Shown: positions 20,101 to 29,582 of the stretch, in pieces | Position numbering within the stretch: position 1 is the first letter of the stretch | How the letters are laid out: each line of letters opens with the position of its first letter | Origin: Flavobacterium gyeonganense | GTDB lineage: Bacteria; Bacteroidota; Bacteroidia; Flavobacteriales; Flavobacteriaceae | Assembly: GCF_029625295.1 (NCBI RefSeq) | Contig: NZ_CP121112.1 | Span: 558,001-622,000 of the forward strand | DNA: 64,000 bases | Reading direction: 5' to 3' | Notes under the pieces: model-generated | The model's input: only the letters and a program-made list of their open reading frames with translations | Told to the model about the DNA's origin: nothing | Database searches by the model: none | Translations under genes and position numbers: made by a program

Positions 20101-20760
20101 AAAGACGTTCACATGACCGATCTAATTTCTGGTCGTGAAACGCTTGAAGATATTCAGTTTATTGGTGCTGTTGGAGGATTCTCTAATTCAGATGTTTTAG
20201 GTTCTGCGAAAGGTTGGGCGGGAGCTTTCTTATACAACGAAAAAGCAAAAACAGCTTTAGATAAATTCTTCAAAAGAGAAGATACTTTATCTGTTGGAAT
20301 CTGTAACGGATGCCAATTGTTTATGGAATTGGAGGTTATTAATCCAGAGCATGAAGTTCACGGAAAAATGCACCATAACGAAAGCCAGAAACACGAAAGT
20401 ATCTTTACTTCTGTAAAAGTTCAAGAAAATAACTCAGTTATGTTATCGACTTTGGCTGGAAGCACTTTAGGAGTTTGGGTTTCTCACGGAGAAGGTAAAT
20501 TCAAATTACCTTATGCAGAAGATCAATACAACATTGTTTCTAAATATGCTTACGAAGGTTATCCTGCAAACCCTAACGGTTCTGATTACAACACTGCTAT
20601 GATGTGTGATAAAACAGGAAGACATTTGGTTATGATGCCTCATATTGAGCGTTCTACTTTCCAATGGAACTGGGCGCATTATCCAAAAGACAGAAACGAC
20701 GAGGTTTCGCCTTGGCATGAAGCGTTTGTTAACGCCAGAAAATGGATTGAGAAAAACTAA
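17107..20760 (+). CDS. purL: Phosphoribosylformylglycinamidine synthase, large fused form
   Basis: Purine pathway enzyme that converts FGAR, glutamine and ATP to FGAM in the cytosol. The chosen start [10 protein letters not shown] at 17107 gives 1217 residues, the usual length of the fused synthetase-glutaminase form. In order: an N-terminal PurS-like part, a linker with [16 protein letters not shown], two AIRS-like ATP-binding halves ([52 protein letters not shown]) and a C-terminal class I glutaminase with nucleophile in [10 protein letters not shown] and the late [11 protein letters not shown]. Single-gene transcript closed by a strong hairpin. Codon use is smoother (more GTT, TCT) than neighbours, as expected of a highly expressed gene. 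Confidence 0.97.
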   Translation: MIHFFENQSKTVFAVQTQNEISAQDISKLNWLFANASKIEKSALTGFFVGPRATMITPWSTNAVEITQNMGIPGIIRIEEFHQATESFTDFDPMLSQKFNELDQEIFTINIQPEPILEIEDIATYNKVEGLALSEEEVDYLNNLAAKLGRKLTDSEIFAFSQANSEHCRHKIFNGTFVIDGEEKETSLFKLIKKTSQENPNDIVSAYKDNVAFVKGPKVQQFAPKSADKPDFYEVKEFDSVISLKAETHNFPTTVEPFNGAATGSGGEIRDRLAGGQGSLPLAGTAVYMTSYSRLKEDRKWENAVEERKWLYQTPMDILIKASNGASDFGNKFGQPLITGSVLTFEHSENDRKIGYDKVIMQAGGIGYGKLDQSIKKKPQEGDKIVILGGENYRIGMGGAAVSSADTGAFGSGIELNAIQRSNPEMQKRAANAIRGLVESDNNPIVSIHDHGAGGHLNCLSELVEETGGLIDLDKLPVGDPTLSAKEIIGNESQERMGLVIGQKDIDTLQRIADRERSPMYQVGDVTGDHRFTFQSQSNGSKPMDYALEDFFGSSPKTIMTDKTVDRKYADVSYSENDFESYLKDVLRLEAVASKDWLTNKVDRCVGGKVAKQQNAGPLQLPLNNVGVMALDYLGKEGIATSIGHAPIAALIDPAAGSRNAIAESLSNLVWAPIINGIKGVSLSANWMWACKNEGEDARLYEAVQACSDFAIELGINIPTGKDSLSMKQKYPNDEVIAPGTVIISAAGNCTDIKKVVEPVLQKDGDSIYYINLSQDDFKLGGSSFAQIRNTIGNETSTIKDSAFFKNAFNTIQELIGENQILAGHDIGSGGLITTLLEMCFADVNLGAKIDFSAFAEKDLLKILFAENIGIVFQANSNEAVEAKLKVNNIEFFKIGEATTTETLDLGLWTLNIPTYRDIWFETSYLLDQKQSKNGRAQARFENYKNQVLNYTFPAHFTGKKPEIDNSKSRPKAAIIREKGSNSEREMANAMYLAGFDVKDVHMTDLISGRETLEDIQFIGAVGGFSNSDVLGSAKGWAGAFLYNEKAKTALDKFFKREDTLSVGICNGCQLFMELEVINPEHEVHGKMHHNESQKHESIFTSVKVQENNSVMLSTLAGSTLGVWVSHGEGKFKLPYAEDQYNIVSKYAYEGYPANPNGSDYNTAMMCDKTGRHLVMMPHIERSTFQWNWAHYPKDRNDEVSPWHEAFVNARKWIEKN

Positions 20761-20782
20761 ATTTATTTTTCATTATTATATA

Positions 20783-20817
20783 AAGCCTCAGCAAATAAAT
20801 ATTGCTGAGGCTTTTTT
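20783..20817 (+). terminator. Hairpin terminator after purL
   Basis: AAAGCCTCAGCAA pairs with TTGCTGAGGCTTT, followed by a T run. Confidence 0.85.
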
Positions 20818-20961
20818 TATTGCTTATTTTGTTTTCGAATAATTATTTTTTTAACGTTAAATTCAAAAATGAACAGTTATTTTCTTGCAAAAATTAAAGT
20901 ATATTAGCCAAAGAAATCCCCATATCAAAGAAATTCCAAAAACCCAAAAAACCTGCGTAAA

Positions 20962-21393
20962 ATGAAATTCCTAAAAACATTCCTTTTTATCTTATTTTTT
21001 GTTACTGTAAAATCATATTCACAAGTTCAGGTTGATCAAATCGTATATAAGTCAAAAGAGCATTATATTACCACTACACTTCCTTATCATATCACAGGTA
21101 CATTCCTGCCGCCGGACAAAAAAGAGCCAAGCACGGTTTTAAATGAAGATGGAACCGGCGTGATACAATATGACAATATGACGAAGAAAAAAATAAATTG
21201 GGGGATAGAATGCAACTGGGAAGGCACCGCTATACGTAAAGACGGATACAACAGTGCCTCATATACATTTTGGTACAGGACAGAAGACAGCGACGAATGG
21301 ATGTACAGCCAGTTTTCTATTCATTTTCTTAAGAAAAAAATGTTTTTGATGGGGGAAAGAACAAAAATTTACGAGGATTACAATGTACAATAA
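20962..21393 (+). CDS. Small secreted protein, paralogue of the 54.5 kb gene
   Basis: Exported protein of 143 residues with a signal peptide ending near residue 20 (KSYSQ). It shares a clear pattern with the protein at 54492-54935: VxxIxYKxxxHYxTT, GTGxIQ, KKKIxWGIEC, EGYxSxSYTFWY (DGYNSASYTFWY here), EWxYxQF and KKKMxLMG. I do not recognise the family. The Trp/Tyr/Gly-rich core suggests a small beta-sandwich. It stands alone, with the next gene convergent. Confidence 0.75.
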   Translation: MKFLKTFLFILFFVTVKSYSQVQVDQIVYKSKEHYITTTLPYHITGTFLPPDKKEPSTVLNEDGTGVIQYDNMTKKKINWGIECNWEGTAIRKDGYNSASYTFWYRTEDSDEWMYSQFSIHFLKKKMFLMGERTKIYEDYNVQ

Positions 21394-21431
21394 ACATTTG
21401 ACCTGCTCTAAATCATTGTAATGATTCATTT

Positions 21432-22064
21432 TTAATTATTGTAAATCTTCAAAATATCAATCAACTTAACCACATTATTAATTCCGAGTTTTTCAAAAAT
21501 CCTGCTTTTGAAAGTGCTGACAGTTGTCATTTGGATATTTAACTTATTTGATATTTCGATATTTCCATCACCGCTGACAAGAAGTTCTGCAACTTCGATT
21601 TCTCTCTCTGACAGTTTTTCTAAGGGGTTTACTGGGAGATTATATAAAGCGTTTTCGATAATTTTATTTTTTACAACGTTGCTTATATATTTGCCTGTTT
21701 CAAGTACGGATTCTACAGCCTGGATAATTTCTTCATCTTTACTGTATTTATTTAAGAATCCATTGGCTCCTGCATGAATATAACGCAGAGCGTAATGCGA
21801 TTCATCATAAGCAGAAAACATCATAATCAACAAGTCCGGATAATTTAACCTAATCTCCTGAACCATTTTTGTACTATTGCCTCCTGGAATACTGATGTCT
21901 AAAAAAATTAAATCCTGGTTTTCTTTTAATTTACTTAGAAGATCTTCAAAACTATCAGCATGAGCGATTTCAACCTCTTCGCAAATGCTTTTCAATAACA
22001 AAGAAAGACCATGCCGCACTACGCTATGATCGTCAACTAGTAAAACTTTAAATTTATTTTTCAT
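21432..22064 (-). CDS. Response regulator, NarL/LuxR type
   Basis: Two-component response regulator of 210 residues. Receiver domain about 5-120 with the acidic pair at 11-12, phospho-acceptor Asp56 in LIFLDISIPGG, and the conserved Lys in NGFLNKYSKDEE. The DNA-binding LuxR helix-turn-helix is at about 145-205 (LSEREIEVAELLVSGDGNIEI, MTTVSTFKSRIFEKLGI). No histidine kinase gene is adjacent, so the partner lies elsewhere. Expected to bind promoters as a dimer after phosphorylation. Confidence 0.93.
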   Translation of the reverse strand: MKNKFKVLLVDDHSVVRHGLSLLLKSICEEVEIAHADSFEDLLSKLKENQDLIFLDISIPGGNSTKMVQEIRLNYPDLLIMMFSAYDESHYALRYIHAGANGFLNKYSKDEEIIQAVESVLETGKYISNVVKNKIIENALYNLPVNPLEKLSEREIEVAELLVSGDGNIEISNKLNIQMTTVSTFKSRIFEKLGINNVVKLIDILKIYNN

Positions 22065-22582
22065 TGGGGCTATAAAATAATTTTGAAATGCAAATTTTTC
22101 TTAATTCATATTTACAATCTCAAAATTTTAATTGATTTATCCGGCAAATTTTTATTATAATTATCTATCTCATGTTACTCTTGTTACTCTAATTTTAGTC
22201 AATCATTAATAAACGTGATTTATCAGTAACCAAATTTGTATCTAAACATCTTTCAGTAATTAAATTTTATAACATATACGGTATTTTCGGGTTTTAAGTT
22301 TTCAAAATCGTTATATATTTTATCTTAAAAAACCCAAAAATTTTCTGTAGATGAGAGGTTTTATAATTATAAAATAGAATCCTAAATCACACCATCAATT
22401 ACCTATCAAAACTACAAATTAAGAAAGCGAAAGATTGTAGAATTAATTCTACATAAAATGAATTGATTGACTACAAATTTCTCTCCGGTTAATAATGAAA
22501 TTTGTACTCCTGAAAAACTTCACTAATTGATATCCTGCATTTAAAAATAACTCAGTAATAAAGTATTCAACAAAAAAATACA
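22065..22582. other. Long divergent intergenic region
   Basis: About 518 AT-rich bases without a convincing gene. It contains a tandem GTTACTCTT repeat (22174-22190) and an imperfect inverted pair CGGGTTTTAAG / CTTAAAAAACCC near 22290-22332. It must hold promoters for the response regulator and the ASKHA-fold gene, but I found no full TTG-N17-23-TAnnTTTG match. Confidence 0.5.
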
Positions 22583-23667
22583 ATGCAAAAAAATCAATCC
22601 ATTATATAATAATCACGATTCTTTTTTTCTCTTTAAAATCTTTTGCCCAAAAAGACATTTATGCAGGAATAGAAATTGGAAGTAAAGGAATAAAATTCTC
22701 TGTAATTGATGTAAATAATATTAAAAAAGGGGATTACAGCATACTTGCTTTTTGGACAGAAAATGTTGGTATTGCTAAAAATATTTCTATCGATGGCAGC
22801 CTTGCCCAGGATGATATTAATAATGCGGTAAACATTGTCTACGGAAATTTACTGACCATTAAAAAAAAATATAATGTTGCTGATGAAAATATTTTTATTG
22901 TTGGCTCTTCCGGAGTAGCAATGGCGAATAATACGGCAGATTTAATTAATAAAATAAAATCCCTGACTAATAAGGATCTTGATTTTATTGATGCTGATAC
23001 TGAGGGTAAAATGCTCCTAAAAGGTTCTATACCTCCAACAGAATACGGTGACGCATTAATCCTTGATATTGGAGGAGGCAATACCAAAGGAGGATACGTA
23101 AATGTGCTGGAAAATAAATTTGAGTTTTTCCCTCTAAAACTGGAATATGGTACGATTACTTTAACAGAAGCTATAAATAAAACCATTGTAATCCCTAGTG
23201 AGATTAATAGTATGTCTGTTTACAAGGAGAAAGCATTTGAATACGCTCCCATTTTAAGAGAAAAAATAAAGAATGTACTTAACTCTAAACCAACTTCACT
23301 AAATAAGAGGAAAATTTATTTATCCGGAGGTGCCCTTTGGGCTTTTACCACTCTTTTTTATAACAAAAATAATGAAGACGATCATTTTGTACCGCTGCAA
23401 TTGCAGGATATTATTGATTATGATGCTATTTTAAAAAATAATTTTACTGTATACGAAAACTTAGCTAAAACCAATAAAAATGCAGATAAAGTTATAAACA
23501 CCTACAGTCAGAGGCATTTAATTGCTGCCAATACTATTTTGATAGCCAGCCTGGAGAGCATTCCTAATCTGAAGTCAAAAAAAATATATTTTGCCAAAGA
23601 AGGGCAAATTGCATGGTTAGTATCGTACGTAGTTGACCGTTCAAAAAAGATTAAGAGTGTTTTTTAA
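22583..23667 (+). CDS. Putative exported ASKHA-fold (Ppx/GppA- or actin-like) protein, frameshifted at start
   Basis: Sugar kinase/actin/Hsp70-like protein. The nucleotide-binding motifs are IYAGIEIGSKGIKFSVIDV (phosphate 1) and ALILDIGGGNTKGGYV (phosphate 2), with KIYLSGGALWAFTTLF as a later adenosine-type motif. The open frame reaches back past the first in-frame ATG at 22921 to near 22583, where ATGCAAAA starts in another frame. Adding one A to the seven-A run at 22587-22593 gives about 361 residues beginning MQKKSIHYIIITILFFSLKSFAQ, a signal peptide. An exported ATP-binding-fold protein is unusual. It is 47 bases upstream of a roadblock-like gene. Confidence 0.7.
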
Positions 23668-23714
23668 CATTTAGAAATAAAAAATTCAATAAAAACAATT
23701 AAAAACAATTTATA

Positions 23715-24089
23715 ATGTCAGATTTTTTACAACAGTTTGGGGATGAAATTAAGAAAAACGTTCCTGGTTATATCGCAATTGCGATAACCGAAATTAAAAG
23801 TGGTATTTCTTATTACAGCAATTCCGCAGTATCCAGTTTTGATCCTGAACTTGCTTCTGCCTTCAATCTTGAGGTAGTTAAAGCAAAACTGAATGCCATA
23901 AATGCACTTGGATTATCCCAATCAATCGATGAAATCATGATTTCGCTTACAGAACAGATTCACATCATTGACATTTCAGAAAACAATGAATATTTTATCT
24001 ATTTAGCAGTAGATTCTACTAAAGCAAATTTAGGATTAACCAGAGCTTTACTGAATAAATACAAAAAAGAGATTTCAGGTAAATTATAA
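23715..24089 (+). CDS. Small roadblock/LC7-like protein
   Basis: Protein of 124 residues, alpha/beta, with no signal peptide. The order is a helix (DFLQQFGDEIKK), a strand (YIAIAITEIKSGISYYS), two helices, a strand with LTEQIHIIDISENNEYFIYLAVD and a final helix (LGLTRALLNKYKKEI). This layout matches roadblock/LC7 domains (MglB-like), which bind small GTPases or act as dimeric scaffolds. The assignment is by fold pattern only. It follows the ASKHA-fold gene by 47 bases and probably shares its transcript, ended by a hairpin at 24176-24217. Confidence 0.6.
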   Translation: MSDFLQQFGDEIKKNVPGYIAIAITEIKSGISYYSNSAVSSFDPELASAFNLEVVKAKLNAINALGLSQSIDEIMISLTEQIHIIDISENNEYFIYLAVDSTKANLGLTRALLNKYKKEISGKL

Positions 24090-24175
24090 TTCTTGCAAAT
24101 CTTGCGTGAATATTAAATCTGATGCACTTGAATGTAGGTTCTCATAAATGTATTGAGCAATTTATATCGTGATAA

Positions 24176-24217
24176 AAAAAGGAGCTTATTGAGAATTATT
24201 TCAATAAGCTCTTTTTT
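24176..24217 (+). terminator. Hairpin terminator
   Basis: GAGCTTATTGA (24182-24192) pairs with TCAATAAGCTC (24201-24211), flanked by A and T runs. Confidence 0.8.
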
Positions 24218-24257
24218 ATTTATATCGTTTTAAAAATATACAATATTATTTGCTAAT

Positions 24258-25517
24258 CTAATTTGACTCAGAAAATAACGATTGAATAATTTTAGCCTTA
24301 ATCTGTTCTTTTTCTTTTTTTACAATAAAGATCAGCTGATATGCCAAAATAAAGCCTGCAAATCCAAGGCAGGACAAAAACATCCAGTTTGCTTTATAGC
24401 CGTACAATTCAATAATTGCCATGCCCGATTTGGTACTTAATATATGGGCAATACTATAACTCATTGTAAAAGCAGCCATGAATTTACCTTCCTGTTTTTT
24501 AAGAGACCTTTTTTTAACAAATGAATTGGCGAACGGAAAAGTCAGCATGATACCAATTGTCATAAAAATCATCATCAAAATTAAGGCTGTAACATTGTGT
24601 TCAATCAATAAAAATAAATAACTAATGCTCATAGCAAGAATGCCGTAAGAAACCATTAGAAGTTTATTGATGTTTCGCGATTCTACAAAAGAAACAATTG
24701 AGAGTTCAAAAAGTAATATTATCACTCCGTTTAAAGCCAGAAATAACCCGCTTTCGACACTTGTAAAGTTAAAGACTTCCTTATAATAAAGGGATAAGGT
24801 AGTAAACATCTGAAAAAACAATATGCCTGTTATTAGCGTAACTACCAGATGTATTAAAAATGGCTTGTCTTCGAGTAAGGAATTTTCTTCTTTTAAATAT
24901 TTAAAAGCATTGAGCCTATAGAGCAGTTTTTTCTCTTTCACAAAAAACACAAATAATAAAATACTCAAAATACAGGTCAGCCCGTCAATGTAAAATAAAA
25001 AGCTATAACTTGAAATTGTAATAATAATTCCACCGATCAAAGGGCCAAACATAAAACCTAAATTAACTGAGGAACGAATTAAGGATATTGCTTTTGTACG
25101 TTCTTTTTTGTCTGCGTAAGTATCTAATGAAACCAGCATTGCCGGCCTGTACATATCTGAAATCGTTGTGAGTAGTAAAACCCCAAAACAAAAACTATAA
25201 AAAGTAGTCAGAAACTGAAGCAAAATAAACAGTAAACCACTTGTAAAAAGACTGAAAACCATCACTTTATAAAAACCTATTTTATCGGAGAGTTTCCCAC
25301 TGATCCACGTTCCAATAAAAGAACCAGTACCAAAAAAAACCATAACCCAGCCGATCTGACTATAACTAAAGTGCAATTCTTCCAGCATGTATTTAGAAAG
25401 AAATGGAACAACCATTGCGCCCAGTCTGTTAACAAATGTAGCCACTGCCAGAACTTTTACTTCGACAGAAAATTGAGTGAAATTTTTAATATAACTCTTA
25501 AATAATTTTATTACCAT
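24258..25517 (-). CDS. Major facilitator superfamily transporter
   Basis: Inner membrane protein of 419 residues with about 12 transmembrane helices. The MFS loop 2-3 motif is seen as GKLSDKIGFYKVMV near residue 75 and the helix 4-5 region has RSSVNLGFMFGPLIGGII near 155, like the drug:H+ antiporter group. The central loop lies near 200 (FVKEKKLLYRLNAFKYLKEE). The substrate is unknown; multidrug or small-metabolite efflux is typical. It follows the GNAT gene on the same strand with a gap of 67 bases, so the two may be co-transcribed. Confidence 0.9.
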   Translation of the reverse strand: MVIKLFKSYIKNFTQFSVEVKVLAVATFVNRLGAMVVPFLSKYMLEELHFSYSQIGWVMVFFGTGSFIGTWISGKLSDKIGFYKVMVFSLFTSGLLFILLQFLTTFYSFCFGVLLLTTISDMYRPAMLVSLDTYADKKERTKAISLIRSSVNLGFMFGPLIGGIIITISSYSFLFYIDGLTCILSILLFVFFVKEKKLLYRLNAFKYLKEENSLLEDKPFLIHLVVTLITGILFFQMFTTLSLYYKEVFNFTSVESGLFLALNGVIILLFELSIVSFVESRNINKLLMVSYGILAMSISYLFLLIEHNVTALILMMIFMTIGIMLTFPFANSFVKKRSLKKQEGKFMAAFTMSYSIAHILSTKSGMAIIELYGYKANWMFLSCLGFAGFILAYQLIFIVKKEKEQIKAKIIQSLFSESN

Positions 25518-25584
25518 ATGTTTAGCGCTTATATTTTTATTCTAAATTTTAATTCAATGCTCTTTATTTAATAGGATGATGATG

Positions 25585-26049
25585 CTACAGTTTAATTTCA
25601 TAGTAATAATAATTCGAAATGAAACTTTTTCTGATGAAACCAAAACTTTCGTAAAGCTGGTGCGCTGCAAAATTTTCAGTATCTGTATTTAATGAAATAT
25701 GTTTAACATTATTTGCTCTGGCATGGTCAAAACATTTTGTCATAATTTCTCTGCCAATTGATTTTCTTCTAAAATCTGTTTTAACATAGAGATAGGAGAT
25801 ATGCCAATTGTATTCAAGAATAGACAATGGGTTTATTTTATAATGCAATACAGCAAAAGCAACTACTATATCCTGCTGTTTTTTGACAAATATTTTTGCT
25901 TTATTCCGGCTTAATTTATCTTTAATAAACAATACGGCATTTTCTAAATTAAGAAGTTTCTCATCAATTAGTTTAGATTCATAAATAATGTCTTTTACCG
26001 AGTCAAAATCATCAGAGGTAATCTCATATACATCATTTAATTTATTCAT
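25585..26049 (-). CDS. GNAT-family N-acetyltransferase
   Basis: Acetyltransferase of 154 residues. The acetyl-CoA loop is in VKTDFRRKSIGREIMTKCFDHA (R/Q-x-x-G-x-G/A type, here RRKSIG), followed by HISLNTDTENFAAHQLYESFGF, the usual N-x-x-A-x-x-x-Y-x-x-x-G-F motif. The acceptor cannot be read from the sequence. It precedes the MFS transporter on the same strand, a pairing often seen for resistance genes, but that is only suggestive. Confidence 0.88.
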   Translation of the reverse strand: MNKLNDVYEITSDDFDSVKDIIYESKLIDEKLLNLENAVLFIKDKLSRNKAKIFVKKQQDIVVAFAVLHYKINPLSILEYNWHISYLYVKTDFRRKSIGREIMTKCFDHARANNVKHISLNTDTENFAAHQLYESFGFIRKSFISNYYYYEIKL

Positions 26050-26185
26050 ATCAAATTTCCACCAATGCTTAATTTACATTAACTTAACAGAAGCAAATTT
26101 AATTTTTATACGAGAAAAAACGGATGCTTTAGAGTCGAATAATATTAATGCTGGTGTAGAATTAAAACTACATGAGAATAGCTAT

Positions 26186-26224
26186 AAAACAAAACGTCCG
26201 AAAAAAAATCGGACGTTTTGTTTT
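26186..26224. terminator. Strong bidirectional terminator
   Basis: Arms of 16 bases, AAAACAAAACGTCCGA (26186-26201) and TCGGACGTTTTGTTTT (26209-26224). Confidence 0.85.
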
Positions 26225-26244
26225 ATTATATGTTTTATAACTAG

Positions 26245-26721
26245 TTACTCAGTACAGTCTACTTTAGTCAATGTATTTTTTGTATCAAATTTTAATTTCT
26301 TTTTATCTTTAAAACTCACCTTATCATTAGCTGTGACAGTTTCTCCATATCCTTCGATAAAAGTTCCGTCTTTTTGCAGAAATACAACCTGTCTTACAGA
26401 AGAAACACCTTCTGAATTAAATGTATAATCAGCAATCAGGGTGTCGCCAACCATGTTTCCGATTATAGTGCCTTCATTTCTGTCTTTTCCTGCTAAATTA
26501 TAGCTTAGTTTTCCGTTTACTTCCTGATGTGAGTTTACGTTAAAGCTCATTTCGATTACACTTCCATTCGAATTCCAGGTATAACACTGATCTCCTGCAG
26601 GCTCTACAATTTCTGCTTCTTTAGGAGCGCTTGGGGTAATTTGAGGTTGCGGCTGTGTTGTTTCTTTTTTACAGGACAAAACACTAAACATAATGATTAC
26701 TAATACTGATACTTTTTTCAT
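26245..26721 (-). CDS. Lipoprotein, function unknown
   Basis: Predicted lipoprotein of 158 residues with MKKVSVLVIIMFSVLSC and Cys17 as lipidation site. A short Pro/Gln linker (TTQPQPQITPSAPKE) follows, then a beta-rich domain with CYTWNSNGSVIEMSFNVN, VNGKLSYNLAGKDRNEGTIIG and DTLIADYTFNSEG. Two Cys in the mature domain (about 46 and 156) could form a disulfide. The pattern fits a small barrel-like domain seen in many Bacteroidota lipoproteins. No function known to me. Confidence 0.8.
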   Translation of the reverse strand: MKKVSVLVIIMFSVLSCKKETTQPQPQITPSAPKEAEIVEPAGDQCYTWNSNGSVIEMSFNVNSHQEVNGKLSYNLAGKDRNEGTIIGNMVGDTLIADYTFNSEGVSSVRQVVFLQKDGTFIEGYGETVTANDKVSFKDKKKLKFDTKNTLTKVDCTE

Positions 26722-26766
26722 GATTTTTTATTTTTACTGTTTATTCCTATAAAATTAATTCAATAT

Positions 26767-26802
26767 AAAAAAATCCACTCTTATCAGGAGTGGATTTTTT
26801 TT
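26767..26802 (-). terminator. Hairpin terminator
   Basis: AAAATCCACTC and GAGTGGATTTT arms flanked by A and T runs, after the alpha-oxoamine synthase stop. Confidence 0.8.
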
Positions 26803-26838
26803 ATATAATTTCCATATTAGGAATTGAATGTATTTAAA

Positions 26839-28098
26839 TTAAGAAACATCCACTGTAGTGCGTTCTGCAATCTCCTTGTATGTACCATTGACTAATTTTT
26901 CGCGAATGGCTTCGAACGCTGTAAGTGTCTCTTCGATATCAGCCAAAGTGTGAGAAGCCGTAGGAATCATTCTTAACAAAATAATCCCTTTTGGAATAAC
27001 AGGATACACAACGATAGAAAGGAAAATACCATAGTTTTCTCTTAAATCGTTTACCATCACCATCGCTTCAGGAATACTTCCTTCTAAATATACTGGTGTA
27101 ATACAAGTGTTTGTATCACCGATATTGAATCCTTTTTCTTTAAGTCCACTTTGCAATGCATTTACGTTTTCCCAAAGTTTATCTTTAATAGCAGAAGATT
27201 TACGCAATAATTCCAAACGTTTCAAAGAACCAAGTGTCTGGATCATTGGCAATGCTTTTGCAAACATTTGAGAACGTAAGTTGTATTTAAGATAATCGAT
27301 AACTGTTTTGTCAGCTGCTACGAAAGCACCAATATTAGCCATAGATTTTGCAAAAGTAGAAAAGTAAACATCAATACCATCCTGAACTCCCTGCTCCTCT
27401 CCTGCACCGGCACCAGTTTTTCCTAAAGTACCAAAACCATGAGCATCATCTACTAATAAACGGAAATTGTATTTTTCTTTAAAAGCAACGATTTCTTTTA
27501 ATTTCCCCTGCTGACCACGCATTCCGAAAACACCTTCAGTAATAAATAAAATACCTCCACCTGTTTCCTCAGCCATTTTTGTAGCACGCTGCAGGTTTTT
27601 CTCCATACTTTCAAGATCATTGTGTTTGTAGGTAAAACGTTTACCCATGTGTAAACGAACACCATCAATGATACACGCATGCGAATCTACATCATAAACA
27701 ATAATGTCATTTTTAGTAACCAAAGCATCAATGATTGAAACCATTCCCTGATAACCAAAATTCAATAAATAAGCTGATTCTTTCATTACAAATTCAGCCA
27801 GTTCATTTTCTAATTGTTCGTGATACGTAGTGTGTCCAGACATCATACGGGCTCCCATCGGGTAAGCAGCACCAAACTGAATTGCTGCATCTGTATCTGC
27901 CTGACGAACTTCCGGATGATTTGCTAAACCTAAATAATCATTTAAACTCCAGTTTAGAATATCTTTTCCGTGAAATTTCATTCTTGGACCTAATTCACCT
28001 TCTAATTTTGGAAAAACATAATATCCTTCTGCCTGAGAAGCCCATTTTCCTAGAGGTCCTTTATTGTCCTGAATTCTTTCGAATAAATCTTTTACCAT
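26839..28098 (-). CDS. Alpha-oxoamine synthase (serine palmitoyltransferase/sulfonolipid type)
   Basis: PLP-dependent fold type I enzyme of 419 residues that condenses an amino acid with an acyl thioester. NDYLGLANHPEV (53-64), VYDVDSHACIIDGVRL, the Asp of DDAHGFGTLG (217-226) and the Schiff-base lysine 251 in STFAKSMANIG are in place. The family includes serine palmitoyltransferase, KBL, and BioF. In Flavobacterium and Cytophaga, which make sphingolipids and capnine-type sulfonolipids, an enzyme of this shape starts those lipids; that is the likely role but the substrate is not provable here. Single gene. Confidence 0.85.
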   Translation of the reverse strand: MVKDLFERIQDNKGPLGKWASQAEGYYVFPKLEGELGPRMKFHGKDILNWSLNDYLGLANHPEVRQADTDAAIQFGAAYPMGARMMSGHTTYHEQLENELAEFVMKESAYLLNFGYQGMVSIIDALVTKNDIIVYDVDSHACIIDGVRLHMGKRFTYKHNDLESMEKNLQRATKMAEETGGGILFITEGVFGMRGQQGKLKEIVAFKEKYNFRLLVDDAHGFGTLGKTGAGAGEEQGVQDGIDVYFSTFAKSMANIGAFVAADKTVIDYLKYNLRSQMFAKALPMIQTLGSLKRLELLRKSSAIKDKLWENVNALQSGLKEKGFNIGDTNTCITPVYLEGSIPEAMVMVNDLRENYGIFLSIVVYPVIPKGIILLRMIPTASHTLADIEETLTAFEAIREKLVNGTYKEIAERTTVDVS

Positions 28099-28254
28099 AA
28101 TATAATAATGTCGTAATAATTTTAACTTAAATCAGCGAGCAAAAATAATCATTATTATTCTAAAATTCAGAGAGTCATTTATTTTTATTGAAAAATACTC
28201 AGTATAATCTATTTAACAAGACTAAACCTGAAATAATTCATAAAAAAATAAATA

Positions 28255-29469
28255 TCAAATTACACTTCTTTTAGTTGTTATAGATACCATAATTAAAGCC
28301 AGCCCCAGTACCAAAAGAATGCTAAAAATTAGAATACTGTGATAATAACCTAAAATATTTCCTTCTCCAAAAAAGAAAAACAAGCCCTGAAGAAACAACA
28401 AAACTTCTGTCAAAATATATCCTGAAATAAAGCACTTCACTCCTGTTTTTAATATGGGAGAATTGGGAGAAAGCATTTTATTCTGAAACAAAATTCCAAA
28501 CAAAAATCCGGTTATAATTCCTAAAGTTGTTAGGTGAATAAATCCAATTACAAAATTCCTGATTTGATGGGATACTTGAGCTAAATTTGGAAAAATAGTC
28601 AGCAATTGGATTCCGACTTTCAGAGACAAAGAATATAAAGCCAAACCGTAAACACTTTTTGTTGTTTTATCTAAAGTATTTTTGAAATGATTGATTTGAG
28701 GTTTGAGCATTTTATAGAAGTAAATAAAAGCAGTAAACTGAATTAAAACTCCCAAACCATTAATATAAATCGAAAGATCACTTTGTATAAACCATCGAAC
28801 CGGAAATACCAGCGTTAGTAATGTAGCTGTAAGCATCAAAACGTAAAATTTCTTAAACTTTACCTCATCAATTTTATTCTGAAATTGTTTTAAAAACAAA
28901 GCCAAAATTGCCAGTAAAAACCATCCATTAAACTGAAAATGAAGAAAAAACTGAATCGCAATTTGATAGAAAGCACTTTGTTTTCCTAAAGTGCTTACGG
29001 CTGGTCCGAGGCACCAAACACCAAAAGTAGATAAAATCATAAACAAAATCGAAACCAATAAAAGTCTTTGCGATGGAGATTTATCTCTCAAACTGTCTTT
29101 CCAAACCAAACGGCAAAAAACATAGCTTAATAAAATATGCATTATTGAAAAAACAATCGAAAACAAAGCATATCCCTGAATTGGAAAGGAAAGCATCATT
29201 CCGATAACTGAAAACTCGGTCAACCAAAATAAACGGCTGTAAATTGGTTTCAGGCTTTTTTCTTTTGGAATAAAAAAATGAACCACCAAAACATAAACAA
29301 TCATATAAACCCAGCCCAACATGGCAACATGCGAATGCGCATGAAGCAGAGAACTATAGTTTAGAAAATCTAAAGGAAAAAGATACATAAAACGCATTAA
29401 CAATCCGAAAACACAAACAATCAGAAAATTAAAAAAACAGCAAAGTATCCAGCTTTTTTGAGAATTCAT
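28255..29469 (-). CDS. Histidine-rich polytopic membrane protein near NO reductase
   Basis: Membrane protein of 404 residues with about 11-12 helices. Helix 2 starts LLHAHSHVAMLGW with His43, 45 and 47, and later helices have FLHFQFNGWFLLA and FIHLTTLGIITGFLFG. These histidines at membrane faces resemble haem ligands in haem-copper oxidases and NnrS-like proteins. It lies next to ric and norB on the same strand but behind a terminator, so it is probably transcribed alone. A role in NO or respiratory metabolism is inferred from context. Soluble domains are lacking. Confidence 0.65.
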   Translation of the reverse strand: MNSQKSWILCCFFNFLIVCVFGLLMRFMYLFPLDFLNYSSLLHAHSHVAMLGWVYMIVYVLVVHFFIPKEKSLKPIYSRLFWLTEFSVIGMMLSFPIQGYALFSIVFSIMHILLSYVFCRLVWKDSLRDKSPSQRLLLVSILFMILSTFGVWCLGPAVSTLGKQSAFYQIAIQFFLHFQFNGWFLLAILALFLKQFQNKIDEVKFKKFYVLMLTATLLTLVFPVRWFIQSDLSIYINGLGVLIQFTAFIYFYKMLKPQINHFKNTLDKTTKSVYGLALYSLSLKVGIQLLTIFPNLAQVSHQIRNFVIGFIHLTTLGIITGFLFGILFQNKMLSPNSPILKTGVKCFISGYILTEVLLFLQGLFFFFGEGNILGYYHSILIFSILLVLGLALIMVSITTKRSVI

Positions 29470-29492
29470 ATATTTAAAGATATAGAAAAATT

Positions 29493-29559
29493 AAACCATA
29501 TAAGTCATATAAGAAATTATAAGTTTTACCGAAATGAACTTATATAACTTATATGGTTT
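29493..29559. repeat. Long imperfect hairpin repeat
   Basis: Arms of 21 bases at 29493-29513 and 29539-29559 match at 20 of 21 positions as inverted copies, each itself built of CATATAAG/CTTATATG-like units, with a 25-base loop. It sits upstream of the histidine-rich membrane protein and looks like a dispersed intergenic palindromic element. Confidence 0.7.
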
Positions 29560-29582
29560 TAAAATTTGAATCGTACAAAAAA

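Noticed and set aside
22921..23667. ASKHA gene starting at the first in-frame ATG (22921)
   Set aside because: This start would delete the first nucleotide-binding motif; the frame upstream codes for a clear motif and signal peptide, so a frameshift near 22590 is more likely.
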